Program-made: the position numbers and the translations under genes
Notes under the pieces: generated by a model
Databases searched by the model: none
Told to the model about the DNA's origin: nothing
What the model saw: only the letters and a program-made list of their open reading frames with translations
Shown: piece after piece, positions 8,960 to 20,900 of the stretch
Layout of the letters: the number at the start of each line of letters is the position of its first letter
Position numbering within the stretch: the stretch's first letter is position 1
From: Panonychus citri
Lineage: Eukaryota; Arthropoda; Arachnida; Trombidiformes; Tetranychidae
Length of the DNA: 64,000 bases
Direction of reading: 5' to 3'
NCBI RefSeq assembly: GCF_014898815.1
Contig: NW_026515406.1
Coordinates: 1,984,001-2,048,000, forward strand

Positions 8960-11900
8960 ATGTGGGTAAATATTTCTCATGTGAATGTGAACAGAATAAA
9001 AATTTAACTAAAACAACAATTAGTGAAACGCTAAAATCAAATTACGCGATCACATCAATTTGTGAGCCAAATTTAAAAATACTAAATGATTACATAGACA
9101 ATAAGTTTATCTTTGGCAATGAAGGAATCGCTGTGATAATCTCAATGGACATGGAAGCAAAGGTAATAAATCGGGATGCGAATCAATTGCTGGTTATACA
9201 CATAAGAAACACACAAGTGATAGTGATAGCAATTTACATCCGACCATGGAAAAGAACAGGACAGGAAGAGATAATAACAATTCTGAATTCAATTGGACAG
9301 AAATTCAAAGATCAATCAATTATTCTAATGGGTGATTTGAACACGACTGATGAATACTGGCAAAAAAACGCTAAAGATCACGACTCAAGGACAAATCGTA
9401 AAAAACAATTCTACGATTCATTCATCAGATTTTGAGAACAATGAAACTGATTCCAATGAGTAGAGACTTTGAAACCACTTTCAGAAGAGGAGACAGTGTA
9501 TTAGATATGATATTTACGAATATGGAAATGAAGAACCAGAATATCATGGAAACGGCCTCAGACCACATGAAACTGAACACGATGGCAGAAATAAAACCTA
9601 GAACAAAAAGAGAAATAATAGAAAAAGAAAAGGTTAAAAACTTCGGTTCTTGGAAAGTAAAAATGTGGAGAAAAATTATGATAGGCCGATCAAATGGACC
9701 AAAGATCATTACCTGATAGAGTTAGTGAAGAAAATTGTACACTTTCCGGATACACATGCCAAATGGACCTGGAGACCAAAGAAGAGAAATAGATTTAGAA
9801 GATTAATGATTAAACGAAGAAAATTACTAAAAGAAAGACCATCAGGCTGGCAGGAGATGATAAAAGTTCTATCTGATGAAATAAACAGAAAGATGAATTC
9901 GTTCAATGTACAAAAGTTATTCACAAAGGTAAAGGACAGCAAGAAAATGTGGAAACTCATTAACAATCATATACTTACACGGGCTGAAAGAATTGATTGG
10001 AAAGATGATCGCACGAAATTGAGCAAAGACCAATGGCTACAAGGTTTCACACCAAACAAGCCGCAATACTGTGATAGTCCGAGCTACTTTGAAGGTAAAC
10101 TGCGACCGCATGAAGTGGAGATGATAAAAAAGATGAAGATCCGTTCATCAAGCTTATCAGCTGATAATTTCGAACCACGTAGTTGGGAAAAGTTTAAGAA
10201 AACGAATGAGGAAACGATTTTATGGCTGCTAGAACAAATATTCGCAATCTCCCATGTACCAAATGTTCTGACCACAGTCGGATGTGGATTTGTCCCAAAA
10301 GCTGAAGGAAAACTGAGGATGGTTAGAACTCCATGCTACCTGTTCAAAATAATAGATAAAGTAATAGCGGAGAGACTATTAGACATTCTACCCGAATTCT
10401 TACTACCTGGTACTCAATATGGTTTCCAAAGAATGACAGGAAGGGAACAGTTTTACATGAGGATAATGAAGCTGGAAAACATTGAGACATCAACAATAGT
10501 TAAAATCGATGTTAAGACAGCTTTCGATGATGTGAACCTTGCCAAGATCCGGTGTCAGTTGATCGAAAGTGTTGGACAATCAACATGGTCGATAATAGAG
10601 TCAATGAACAAGAACAGCTGGTTAACAATATATGACCAAAAGAAGAAACTTTACAAGAAAAACCCGTCACATATCTCACAAGGACTTGCAACGGGCCCAC
10701 TACTATTCATCATAGCGCTTGACCATTGTATCCGAATGTGGTGGAATTCAGGACTCAAAGTTATTGCCTACGCTGATGACATGGTGTTCATCCTGAATAA
10801 AGACCAAGCAAGATTCATACCAACAATAATGAATATGATTGAAACCGTGTTAGAAGAAATTGATTTAAAAATAAATGTATCAAAAACGGAAACAATTGCA
10901 CCAAACCATAAAGGGTACTTTAAACTGGTGGGATACACAGCAACGAGAAGGAAAATTAGAATGACGGAACTGGAGAGAAAAGTCAAAGAAACATATTATG
11001 AAGAGATCCTGCCAAAGTTCACGAGGAACTGGCCGAGCATAAAGTATCTACCACATAACATCATCAAAACACTCTTCTCATCGATAATATGGCCAAAACT
11101 GCAACAACACTTCTTAATGATGTTAACAGAAAAAGAACCTAAGATAAGTAGAATAATCGAATTAATTGGAAGTTATGTAAACAGATTCTGTGGCAAAACT
11201 GATCAGTCGAAATGGTCGTACTTGGTACTGTGGGGGTACCTGAATTTCATCGGCAACATGTTGAGAGGCGAGATGAAACGATTGGCAAATGAGACCGAAC
11301 GTTTCAATGGCAAACGATGGTTAAAGGAACGATGGATCCCAAAAGCGTGGGTGGAAGAAAGACTTGTTACATCGGGAGAGCCACGGGTGGTATATAGAGT
11401 GATCCAAGGCGAAAATAGACTAGAAATTGGAATCAAAACAATAACGAGCAACTGCACAAGAATGATGACACTTTTGGTTCCTGGGAAAGCGACGGAATAT
11501 GAGCAAAAACTGATAGCGGTAGAAATGGTGTTACAAATGATGCATAACAAAGGAATCGTATTAGAATTGGACCAGAAATCCTCGGAGTATTATCTAGGTA
11601 GATCACCATTTGCGCTAAACTTGAGGGCACTTCTAAGTAAACCAGGTAACTGGAAATTCACGACATATCAACAGAGACAATGGAAAGACGGGGAGAGCGG
11701 ATTGGAGGTACCCGTTAGTGGCAAGCCGTTGACAAGATTGGCACAAAACAGAGAATTGGAAAAAACATTAGAAAGAAAATTAGAAAAAGTCTTTAGAGAA
11801 TCGAAATCGCAAATAAGCAAATTAAATATTAACCTCAAATCCAAGCTTCACGAAGGACAGAAACGAGCATTGATGGCGTTAACAAGGCACTACCAATTAC

Positions 11901-12166
11901 CAAAGTGTTGCGACAAGATACTAAACGCACATCACATATTATATGAATGTGAGAAGAGGAGAAACATATGGCCTGAAATAGTGGAAATCGGACAGAAAAG
12001 AATCGATGAATGGACCAAGGAAGACATTAATATAATACACGAAATTGTAAACAAAATGAAACTAGAAAAGGAAATTCTGTCAATATCCTCTCTGTCAATC
12101 GGTGGCTTATATGACCGATCGAGGGCAGCACCAGAGGCTGCTCAGTCATATGACGACTGTAATTAG
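8960..12166 (+). pseudogene. LINE ORF2: APE endonuclease and reverse transcriptase, frameshifted
   Basis: ORF2 of the non-LTR element. Endonuclease motifs are readable in three successive frames: an N-terminal strand with HVNVNRIK (from 8960), then ICEPNL and LMGDLNTTDEYW (to about 9425), then TFRRGDSVLDMIFTN and ASDH (about 9470-9580). Frame changes occur at the A-run 8998-9002, near 9420-9431, and between about 9640 and 9714, each consistent with a 1-nt indel. The reverse transcriptase is then open to 12166. It has KIDVKTAFDDV (motif A), SQGLATGPLLFIIALD (motif B) and YADDMVFIL (motif C, 10769-10795). A later stretch with EQKLIAVEMVLQMM resembles part of an RNase H. The tail has a Cys/His motif (KCCDKILNAHHILYEC). 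The copy should not make a full-length ORF2 protein unless the indels are assembly errors. Confidence 0.88.
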
Positions 12167-12543
12167 TCACCTCACAGAGGAAAAATGAATATATTGAATA
12201 AATTAAGTTGATCTAATAGTTGGAATTTGTTTTGATTAAATAGTTGAATAAGTTTACAATTAATTTATTTATTCTCACCTCAGGTAATTAATTAACTTAT
12301 TATTGATCTAGTGTTACACTTGTAGCCGATCTATTTGGTGGAAGGTTTTTCATGACAAGTTAACATCCGATGATCTTGATAACCTTTTCTTTGAAAATTT
12401 TGATTGTTTTGTTGATTCTGTTTTTTTTTGAATTTTTATTTTTGATTCTTTTCCTTATTCATTTTTTTTTTGCTTCTTTTGATCGGTTTGTTAATTGTGT
12501 TTTTGTTTTATGATTTTTTTCTCCCTTTCACTATTTTAAAGTT
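12167..12543. other. 5' flank of PAK gene
   Basis: This T-rich region lies between the LINE ORF2 end and the PAK start codon. It presumably includes the PAK promoter and 5' UTR. No motif is identified with confidence. Confidence 0.5.
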
Positions 12544-14393
12544 ATGTTTACTAAGAAGAAGAAACGTCCAACCATTTCTGCTCCAACAAATTTTGAGCAT
12601 CGTGTTCACACTGGATTTGACCGACGGGAAGGTAAATTTGTCGGTTTACCTCCTCAATGGACAAGCCTTATTCAAGGTGCTCCCACAAATACCATTACTA
12701 ATAATATATCAGCTTCTTCTAATGTTACTCCGACCATTGTTCGACCAAAATCATCTCCCAATCATTTGAATAACCATCATCAACATCTCCAACAGTTATC
12801 ACAACAATTGTCACAACAACAACAACAACAACAACAGCTTAGAGAACCACAGCAACCACTTCTTATGCTTCAACAACATATTCACCAGCAGCAACAACAA
12901 GAGTTACTACAACGCCAACAACAGCAATTACATCAACAACAACAAATTCAACAATTGCAACAATTGCAACAACTTCAGCAGCAGCAACAACAACAGCAAC
13001 AACAACAACAACAACAGCAACAGCAACAACAGCTTCAACAGCAGCAGCAACAACAACAGCAACAACAAATCCAACAGCAAAACTTATTACAACAATCAAT
13101 GCAAATGCAACAAGTCCAAATGTCGCAACAACAACTTCAACTTCAACTACAACAACAACAGATTCCTATACAACAACAACAACCATTGCAAATACAACCA
13201 GTTCAAATTTCTCAACAAATGCCTATGATTAATCAAATTCCAATGCAACAACCAATGCAGATGCAACAAGTTCAATTGTCACCTCAACAGAAAGACAATA
13301 ATCGAGAATATCAACAAAGACTTTCAAGGGAACAATTTAGAGCGGCTCTTCAAATGGTAGTTAGTCCAGGTGATCCCAGAGAGAATCTTGAGAATTTTGT
13401 TCTAATTGGTACTGGATCCACAGGTCAGGTTTGCATCGCCACCCAAAAGACAACCGGTAAATTGGTGGCTGTCAAAAAAATGGACCTTCGAAAGCAACAG
13501 CGTCGCGAGTTATTATTCAATGAGGTTGTCATCATGAGAGATTATCACCATCCGAATATCGTTGAAATGTACGATTCGTATCTCGTCAATGAAGAGCTAT
13601 GGGTTATCATGGAGTTTCTTGAAGGTGGAGCTCTTACTGATATTGTTACACAATCCAGGTAATAGAAGATAATGATTTCGATTAGAAGAAAACAAAACTC
13701 TAAATTATTTCGATTACTTTTTTTTTCCAGAATGGATGAAGATCAAATTGCCACCGTTTGTATTCAGTGTCTTAAAGCTTTGGCCTTTTTACATTCCCAA
13801 GGAGTTATTCATCGTGATATCAAAAGTGATTCCATATTATTAGCTGCTGATGGAAGGGTAATTAGCTTAAATTGTGTTAATCTTTTTTTTTGCAAACTAT
13901 TCTAACTAACCTGACTTATATTTTTCTTTTCTCTTGGTTGTTGTTATTATTACAGATTAAACTTTCTGATTTTGGTTTTTGTGCTCAAGTTTCACCCGAA
14001 GTTCCTAAACGTAAATCTCTTGTGGGAACACCTTATTGGATGGCACCAGAGGTTATCTCTCGTCAGCCTTATGGAACCGAAGTTGATATTTGGTCACTTG
14101 GAATAATGGTCATTGAAATGGTCGATGGTGAACCACCGTTGTTCGATGAGCCTCCTTTGCCAGCAATGAGACGTATTCGTGATATGGAACCACCCAAATT
14201 GAAAAACGCCCATAAAGTATCACCACAATTACAAGATTTCCTTGAGAAAATGTTGATCCGAGATCCTGGTCAACGTGCCACTGCCGAGGAGCTATTGCAA
14301 CACCAATTCTTACGACAAGCGGGACCACCTTCATTATTAGTGCCTTTAATGAGATCATTTCGATTGAGTCCTTGTTGCGTCAGAGAGGGTTAA
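12544..14393 (+). CDS. mbt: group II p21-activated kinase (PAK4/mushroom bodies tiny type) with Q-rich linker
   Basis: This serine/threonine kinase acts downstream of Cdc42/Rac in cytoskeleton and adhesion control (family knowledge). Exons are 12544-13658, 13731-13857 and 13956-14393, GT-AG throughout, giving 559 aa. The CRIB domain starts near residue 10 (ISAPTNFEHRVHTGFDRR). A glutamine-rich linker fills about residues 75-260, with runs of CAA/CAG mixed with Leu, Met and Pro. The kinase domain covers about 284-540: glycine loop GTGSTGQV, VAVKK, HRDIKSDS (Asp401), DFG (419-421), activation-loop Ser435 in RKSLVGTPYW, and APE. The SLVGTPYWMAPE string and the lack of a group I autoinhibitory domain place it in group II (PAK4/5/6). 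The polyQ tract is the main oddity; its length may vary between individuals. Confidence 0.95.
12810..13200 (+). repeat. CAA/CAG-rich tract encoding polyglutamine in PAK linker
   Basis: CAA and CAG codons dominate, with the purest run about 12975-13075. The tract is in frame inside the PAK linker. Antisense frames across it encode Val/Ala repeats and are shadows. Confidence 0.9.
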
Positions 14394-15630
14394 CTAAGTT
14401 CCCCTCCATATATGCTGACCATCGCCTTTGTCAATCGTCAAAAATTTTCTCTGTTTTCTTTTTTCTTGTCCATTTGTTTTAATTCCGTCCAATTCGTGCA
14501 TTTCTTTTCTCCCTCTTTGCCTCCATTCTTAATATACTTAAACTCTAATCTCACATTCCATGAATCTAAAGCATCATCCACAACAATTAACATTTATCAC
14601 CTCAACTAAGTGCATATTAACTTAAATGGTTAACAATTAAGTGCCTTTATTGCCTTATATCAAACAAAACAACATTTCCAGTTAAATTACTTGTATTAAC
14701 CTTTACACTTTGATACTAATGATTGTCAATAACTTTAAAGTGAGATACATAATTGAAAGTGCATCACAATCAAATCAACTTACAAGTATTACAATCAATC
14801 TCAAAAATAACCTCTAATTAACTCACTAACACCTTGAAATTAATGTATAAAAAAACATGATTAACTTACAACAACAATTAGCTTTCAACTTTGGGCAAAG
14901 GACAAAGTAAAAGTTTCGAGGAAATAATTTTGTGTTTTTGAAAACCAGAACTTGATCTGAATCGATCGATATTTAAACTCGAACCTCGAAAGCAATTTGG
15001 TTCATTTATTTATCGATTACAACCTTAAACATAATCTACTAAATTAATTTTGTCCTCTCTCTCTCTTTCTCAATAATTAACCACAATTCATCAATATGGA
15101 TTTAATTGTAATAATTGACAATATCTTCCAATGGATCGACAGTTACAATTATTACCATGAACATTTCCAAAACTGAATTAATTTAACAATTGTAACTTCT
15201 TTAATTGATCATAATTATTGTGTTAATTACTTAAAACAAATAATAGATTATTTATATAAATCGAAAACTTATCAAGATCAATTAACATCGAATTGCTTAT
15301 TAACCCAAATCGATGGAAAACAATTAAACACAACAATCGTTACTTTCTCTGAGAATATTTTCAAAATTAATCTAAAAGATGTAACCTTACAATTAAGAAA
15401 ATTGTAATTATTTACAAAAGAAAATGTTGTTTTAATTTTGTTAAATTGGATAATATTATCAATATTTATTAATATATTGAAAAATATCAATGAAAAGCAT
15501 GAGAAAGGTTTTTATATGTGCAAATTACTTGAAAGAGTAAATCAAATTTAGATAATCCAGCTTGGTATTTCCTAATTTGTTCAATTCGCACGGAAATCTG
15601 CTGCCACTCAGAATTGCATGATACCGTTAA
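14394..15630. other. intergenic, convergent 3' flanks
   Basis: This 1.2-kb region lies between the PAK stop (+) and the stop of the 202-aa gene (-). It is AT-rich with short T-rich open frames only. It probably holds 3' UTRs; I see no gene or structured RNA. Confidence 0.55.
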
Positions 15631-16239
15631 TTAGTCTGATGAGAAAATACATGAGTTTAATGCAGACAGAATAGCAGGATCCAAATCAGCACTTGATGGA
15701 TTAACTGTACAATGATGATTCGATGATGAGGTCGTTGGTTCAGAAAGCATTTCTTCAATTTGTTTAAAAGGTTTCTTAATATTATTAACATAATCAACAT
15801 AATTAGGATACTTTGATAATCCTTTATCCTGAGTGTTAAAATAAGAACAATTATCATTCATAGAAAGCGATTTAAATTTAACAAGAGCTGTTTTCTGATT
15901 CACATGTTGGTTTTGTTGATTAGATGATGAAGGAAATCGAGTTTTTTTCCTATTCCCACGAACAACCAATTGGAATATTTTATCACCCGAAGGATCTTTT
16001 GGTCTTGTATCATGAGTGTCACTTTTGAATTTTGATTTAATCCTAGTTGATTGTTGTTTCCCTTTGTCAAATAAAGAGAAATCGGAATCAACCGATGATG
16101 AAGATGAACATGAATTTGACTCACAATCAGATGAATAGGGTGAAAGCGGTTGAGAGATATGATGAAAGGAAACAAATTCATTGATTTCCTTAAATAAGGC
16201 AATGTGGTCAATCTGTCTGATTGCTGGTTGTCCATCCAT
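15631..16239 (-). CDS. uncharacterised Ser-rich protein (202 aa)
   Basis: I do not recognise this protein. A single open frame starts at the ATG at 16239 (MDGQPAIRQIDHIALFKEI). The upstream in-frame GTG is not needed. A Ser-rich stretch (SDCESNSCSSSSSVDSDFS) lies about residues 38-56. A basic middle includes GNRKKTRFPSSSNQQNQ, and the C-terminal part has a possible helix (KKPFKQIEEML) followed by DLDPAILSALNS. There is no signal peptide or membrane segment. The start is divergent from ATP5F1A, 513 bp away, which makes shared promoter activity likely. The composition is not low-complexity overall, and a 600-bp open frame in such AT-rich DNA is unlikely by chance, so I consider it a real gene of unknown function, probably intrinsically disordered. 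Confidence 0.6.
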   Translation of the reverse strand: MDGQPAIRQIDHIALFKEINEFVSFHHISQPLSPYSSDCESNSCSSSSSVDSDFSLFDKGKQQSTRIKSKFKSDTHDTRPKDPSGDKIFQLVVRGNRKKTRFPSSSNQQNQHVNQKTALVKFKSLSMNDNCSYFNTQDKGLSKYPNYVDYVNNIKKPFKQIEEMLSEPTTSSSNHHCTVNPSSADLDPAILSALNSCIFSSD

Positions 16240-16751
16240 TTGATTAACAATTGAAAAACACAACACCGGTCAAAGATTAACAACATGAGATTTAAACATT
16301 TTCCGATTTAATTTGTAGACAAGAAAATAAGTTGCCAGAGATTAACCAGATGATGCCACTGAAGAATAGAACATAAAGGAAAAGAAAGAGAAAAGAAAGA
16401 GAATATAAGATGAAATTCTATTCTCTTAGTGGCTCCATCTGGTTAATCGGTTCTTCTCTTCGGTTCCCCCTGTTGGCAGAATTTGATTTCACTCTAATTC
16501 TGTTTTCTCCTGTTTCTTGTTTATTAAATTGTTTCATCCGGTCTCCAATTAATTTATCACTAAAGGTAATTAATTAACTTATTTTTTTTGTTCTCTTTAG
16601 ATTCTTCTTATTCTAATTTACCTGATTCTAAGGTTAACAGTTAGAATATTTAAATTCTTCATTAACTTTTTTTTCTAATCTAATATTTGTTTGGTTCATT
16701 TTGTAATCTCTCACTTTGGTTTGTATCTTTTGCCCTTGGCTCAAAGACAAC
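16240..16751. promoter_or_regulatory. bidirectional promoter region with imperfect inverted repeat, upstream of ATP5F1A
   Basis: This gap separates divergent start codons at 16239 (-) and 16752 (+). It has an imperfect inverted repeat, arms about 16340-16371 and 16416-16448, both reading as GATTAACCAGATG...GCCACT. A block GGTTCCCCCTGTTGG lies at about 16463-16477. The 16335-16480 part is less AT-biased than its flanks. Promoter function is inferred from position. Confidence 0.5.
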
Positions 16752-18281
16752 ATGGCGATGAGTGCTCTTGCTACCAAGTTTGGTCCCACTTTTAATATTG
16801 CCAAAAATGCCTCATCTAAATTACCAATTAAACAGGTAAGTTTGATTATTATGGTCAATTTATTATGTCCAAAGATTGGTTTTTCTTTTTGTATTGCTGT
16901 TCTATTCTCTAAAGTCTCTTTTTTTTCTGGATCTCTCTCTTTCTCTTTCGTTTCTTTTTTCCTCTTTCTTCTTTCTCTTTCTTTTTCTTACTCTTATGTT
17001 TTAGATGTTGAAGATTAATGGAGCCACTAGTGTTCAGGCTTTCCGATGTATTAGTAATTCTACACCAAGGAAAGCTGCTTCTGCTGAGGTTTCATCTATT
17101 TTAGAGGAACGAATTCTTGGTAAAACATCTTCAGTTGATCTTGAGGAGACCGGTCGAGTCTTGAGCATCGGTGATGGTATCGCTCGTGTCTATGGTCTTA
17201 AGAATATCCAGGCCGAAGAGATGGTTGAATTCTCTAGTGGTCTTAAGGTATACCCTTTAAATTTTCTATTTCCTTAAAATCACATTTCTACATGTCTTTA
17301 ATTGACCTTCTATTAATTTAGTATCTCAGCCTCCCCCTTTCCGTTTAACCTTTGTTTCAATCCAAAGTAATGATTCCTATCTCTTAATTTTTAAGATTTC
17401 TAAGCATTTGTCCTATTTGACCTGATTGTACCTTTGTCTTTCTCTTTTCATTTTTTTGCATTAGACGTTTTTTTGTTTTCTATTTTGTCTAATTTACAAA
17501 TTTCTTCTATTTTTACCCTTAGGGTATGGCTCTTAACTTGGAGCCTGATAACGTAGGTATTGTCGTTTTCGGTAATGACAAACTTATCAAAGAAGGAGAT
17601 ATTGTCAAGCGAACTGGTGCTATCGTCGATGTACCTGTTGGTGATGGACTATTAGGGCGTGTAGTTGATGCTTTGGGTAATCCAATTGATGGAAAGGTAA
17701 GACTGCTGTCTCGGACTACGTAGTCATCCATTTTGTTGACTTGAACATTTTGATCTTTTAATTGATCGTCGATTAGTTAATCCCAATAGCAAAAAGTATC
17801 GGAAGCAATTTTGTTGCTATGGGCTATCTAATTTAAGACAAATGAGTCACAATCAATTTTGTTGAATCTTTACTTGTTAACCCTTTTGATCAAATTTTTA
17901 CCGTAATATTTATCATGTCAATTTTTCTTTTGCACAATTTTTAGGGTCCAGTCAACAGTAAACAACGATCTCGAGTCGGAGTTAAAGCACCCGGTATCAT
18001 TCCTAGAATCAGTGTTAGGGAACCTATGTTGAGTGGAATCAAAGCCGTAGACAGTTTAGTACCAATTGGTAGAGGTCAACGAGAGTTGATCATTGGTGAT
18101 CGTCAAACTGGTAAAACTGCCATTGCTATTGATACTATTATCAATCAAAAGCGTTTCAATGAATCTGACGACAACAAGAAGAAACTTTTCTGTATCTACG
18201 TTGCTATCGGTCAAAAGAGATCAACAGTCGCTCAAATTGTAAAGCGATTAACTGATGCTGGTAAGTTAATACTTCCACGTT

Positions 18282-18336
<55 letters not shown>

Positions 18337-19455
18337 CTTTTACTGATCATCTTTTTATTAACAATTAACATCTTTTTAGATGCCATGAAGTACACCATCG
18401 TTGTTTCCGCTACTGCCTCTGATGCAGCTCCTCTTCAATACCTTGCACCATATTCTGGTTGTGCTATGGGAGAGTTTTTCCGAGACAATGGAATGCACGC
18501 TTTAATTATTTTTGACGATCTTTCCAAGCAGGTAAATTGTGCAACTAATCTACTTGTTAATCACCGAAGAATAGAATTTTTCCCTAATTCTTACAACTTG
18601 TTTTTCTCCTCTTAGGCTGTTGCCTATCGTCAAATGTCTCTTCTTTTACGTCGACCTCCCGGTCGTGAGGCTTACCCTGGTGACGTCTTCTACCTTCACT
18701 CTCGTCTATTGGAAAGAGCTGCTAAAATGAACGAAACTCATGGTGGTGGTTCATTAACTGCTCTTCCAGTTATTGAAACACAGGTATGACCTTCGCCAAG
18801 GACAATTTTTTTTTGCTATTCTATTTTAAGTTTTATTTCAATAGACAAGAGTTTTTCTAATCATTAACAATCTTGTCTTTTATTATTATTTTACTTTTTT
18901 TTTCTTCATTAGGCTGGTGACGTATCTGCATATATTCCTACCAATGTTATCTCTATTACCGATGGTCAAATTTTCTTAGAAACTGAACTTTTCTACAAAG
19001 GTATTCGACCTGCAATTAATGTCGGTTTATCTGTATCTCGTGTCGGATCTGCTGCTCAAACTCGAGCCATGAAGCAAGTCGCTGGTTCCATGAAACTTGA
19101 ATTAGCCCAATATCGTGAAGTCGCTGCTTTCGCTCAATTTGGTTCTGATTTGGATGCTGCAACCCAACAATTGCTTTCCAGAGGTGTTCGTTTGACTGAG
19201 CTTCTTAAACAAGGTCAATATGTTCCCATGCCAATTGAGGACCAAGTAGCCGTTGTTTACACCGGTGTCCGAGGTTATCTAGATAAACTTGACCCATCAA
19301 AGATTGGTGAATTTGAGCGACAATTTTTAGCCCACATTAAATCATCACACTCAGATATTCTTAAAGCTATTGCCACCGAGGGTAAAATTAGTGATACCGT
19401 TGATGCTAAATTGAAGCAGGTTGTTACCGATTTCATGGCCACTTTCACCGCTTAA
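16752..19455 (+). CDS. ATP5F1A: ATP synthase F1 subunit alpha, mitochondrial
   Basis: This is the alpha subunit of the F1 catalytic head, which forms the alpha3beta3 ring in the mitochondrial matrix; alpha binds nucleotide but is not catalytic. Seven exons: 16752-16835, 17005-17247, 17523-17696, 17945-18260, 18380-18531, 18616-18783 and 18913-19455. All junctions are GT-AG and the frame is continuous, giving 559 aa. The N-terminus has a long basic presequence, with the mature part near SAEVSSILEERI. Walker A is GDRQTGKTA. FDDLSKQ and the arginine-finger region YIPTNVISITDGQIFLE are intact. Intron 4 contains a (CT)n tract. The gene is divergent from the 202-aa protein. Nothing suggests a pseudogene. 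Confidence 0.98.
18283..18331. repeat. (CT)n microsatellite in ATP5F1A intron 4
   Basis: About 24 CT units lie within the intron between exons 4 and 5, on the acceptor side of the donor GTAAGT at 18261. It may act as an extended pyrimidine tract. Confidence 0.95.
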
Positions 19456-20900
19456 AAAGAGATAGAGAAAGAAATTTAAACAACAATTTTCTCCTTATGA
19501 AGAAAAGAACCTTTTTTTTCTCGGTGTAAACCCTTTAACTCCCCTCCCTTTCTCTCTCTTCACCATCTACCACCACCCAGATATAGCAATCAACATCAAT
19601 CAACTAATTTCACAACAAAATTGTTTAGGTTGTTTAGTAAGAAAAAATTGATTATCAATCCTCAAAAAAGAAGAAGATTTAACTAATTATGATGGAAAAT
19701 GCGAAGAAAAGAAAAAATTTGGAACCAAGTATACAATTAAAACTGGTCAATGTTTCCAACAATCAACAAACCACCATCTTAAAAACTGGTCAACTACCAA
19801 TTGTATAAATTTAAAAACAATCTAATTGTGACCATGTTAATTGTTTCCTCACTTCCTAATATATTATGTATAAGTTAAAATAATTTACCATCTCAGTTGC
19901 ATTGAAAAAAAATAATTAAAAGAAAACATGTCATCAGTTTTAAATTCAATTTCCAATCTATTCTTGATCATTTCCATTTCAATAATACCAAGTGAGAGTT
20001 CAGCTCTTCATTTGTCGGATTTTCTATTCCATAGAAACAAAATCTCAGCTCAAAAACATCGATCAGAATTTTCAAAGCTCTCATATGATCAGAATGTTAT
20101 ATTTAAAGGTCATAATCACGATCTCTTCGAGCGAAATTAATATCGGACGATCAGAAAAGGATCTAAATTACAAGACATTCGATTAACACAATTAACTTTC
20201 CTAGGAAGAGAAAAATCGAAATTGATAGAATCCGAATTTTCGATTACTTGTATTGTCGCAGCAATTAAGTTAATTGCTAATTAGGGTTTTAATATGAGGA
20301 TTTGTCGATTCGCCCTTTTAGCATCCGAAACAATCGGAGTAATTTGAGAAATGGAATGAAGAAATTAGTGAATCTTTATTGTGAATTTTTTGATATTTTC
20401 AGAGGAAATTTTTGTTTAATTATAACGAATGAGTTGGACAATTAAATTTCGAGTGATAAATCAGAATCGCTTAGTCTCTCATGAAGATTATTCTCATGAA
20501 GAATATTCTTTGATATTCTGGACGCGTTTTCTTGGTGACCTTCCACCTTGATTCATGTTGATTGTGATTGAATATCAGAAATGATTTTTGTTCGCAATTT
20601 GATTAAAAATAATCAAGACGAGAAAAAATCGCAAATGCTTTTGTCAAATTCTGATGATCGCGTCTCAGTTTAATCTAAATCCAATTCGATGTAACAATTC
20701 AGAGATTTTATTTCACTTTACAATTAGAATTAGTCAATTCTTAGGAAGACAATAATCTAATAAGAGAAAAAAAAGTGAGACGATTGTATTTAACTTTTGT
20801 GATTGCTTTGAAATTTGGAATAAATTACAATTATTATTATAAAATTTGATTTTATATAATTATCAGTGTATATAATATTAATTAGATTTAATTGCTATCA
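19456..20900. other. intergenic, convergent 3' flanks of ATP5F1A and MANF
   Basis: This 1.4-kb region contains the ATP5F1A 3' UTR on the left and the MANF 3' UTR on the right. The middle (19.9-20.7 kb) is slightly less AT-biased and includes a possible small secreted-peptide frame, listed separately. Confidence 0.5.
19928..20140 (+). CDS. possible small secreted peptide (70 aa), speculative
   Basis: An ATG-initiated 70-codon frame begins MSSVLNSISNLFLIISISII. A hydrophobic core followed by SESSALHL resembles a signal peptide with a cleavage site after the Ala. The remainder is polar and basic, with no cysteines. I do not recognise it. It lies about 470 bp downstream of ATP5F1A and could equally be a chance frame in its 3' flank. 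No neighbouring splice sites support it. Confidence 0.2.
   Translation: MSSVLNSISNLFLIISISIIPSESSALHLSDFLFHRNKISAQKHRSEFSKLSYDQNVIFKGHNHDLFERN

Larger units (their letters stand above)
5749..12200 (+). mobile_element. non-LTR (LINE) retrotransposon block, I/R1/Jockey-like, with internal antisense gene
   Basis: The two halves of an APE-type LINE lie in the same orientation: a gag-like ORF1 with three zinc knuckles (5749-7139) and an ORF2 with endonuclease, reverse transcriptase and C-terminal cysteine motif (8960-12166). Both have an A-rich sense strand (AGA, ATA, ACA codons), unlike the T-ending codons of flanking host genes. In known LINEs ORF1 and ORF2 nearly touch. Here 1.8 kb containing an antisense deubiquitinase-like gene separates them. 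The element boundaries are not certain: I found no target-site duplication by eye, and only a short A-rich stretch follows ORF2 near 12180. Clade assignment rests on the knuckle pattern and a possible RNase H-like segment; it needs a phylogeny. Two independent insertions would be an alternative. Confidence 0.6.

Noticed and set aside
8497..9709. Short frames opposite the USP-like gene and ORF2
   Set aside because: They are shadows of the coding strands and carry no motifs.
12863..13099. Val/Ala-rich minus-strand frame
   Set aside because: Antisense shadow of the PAK polyglutamine tract.
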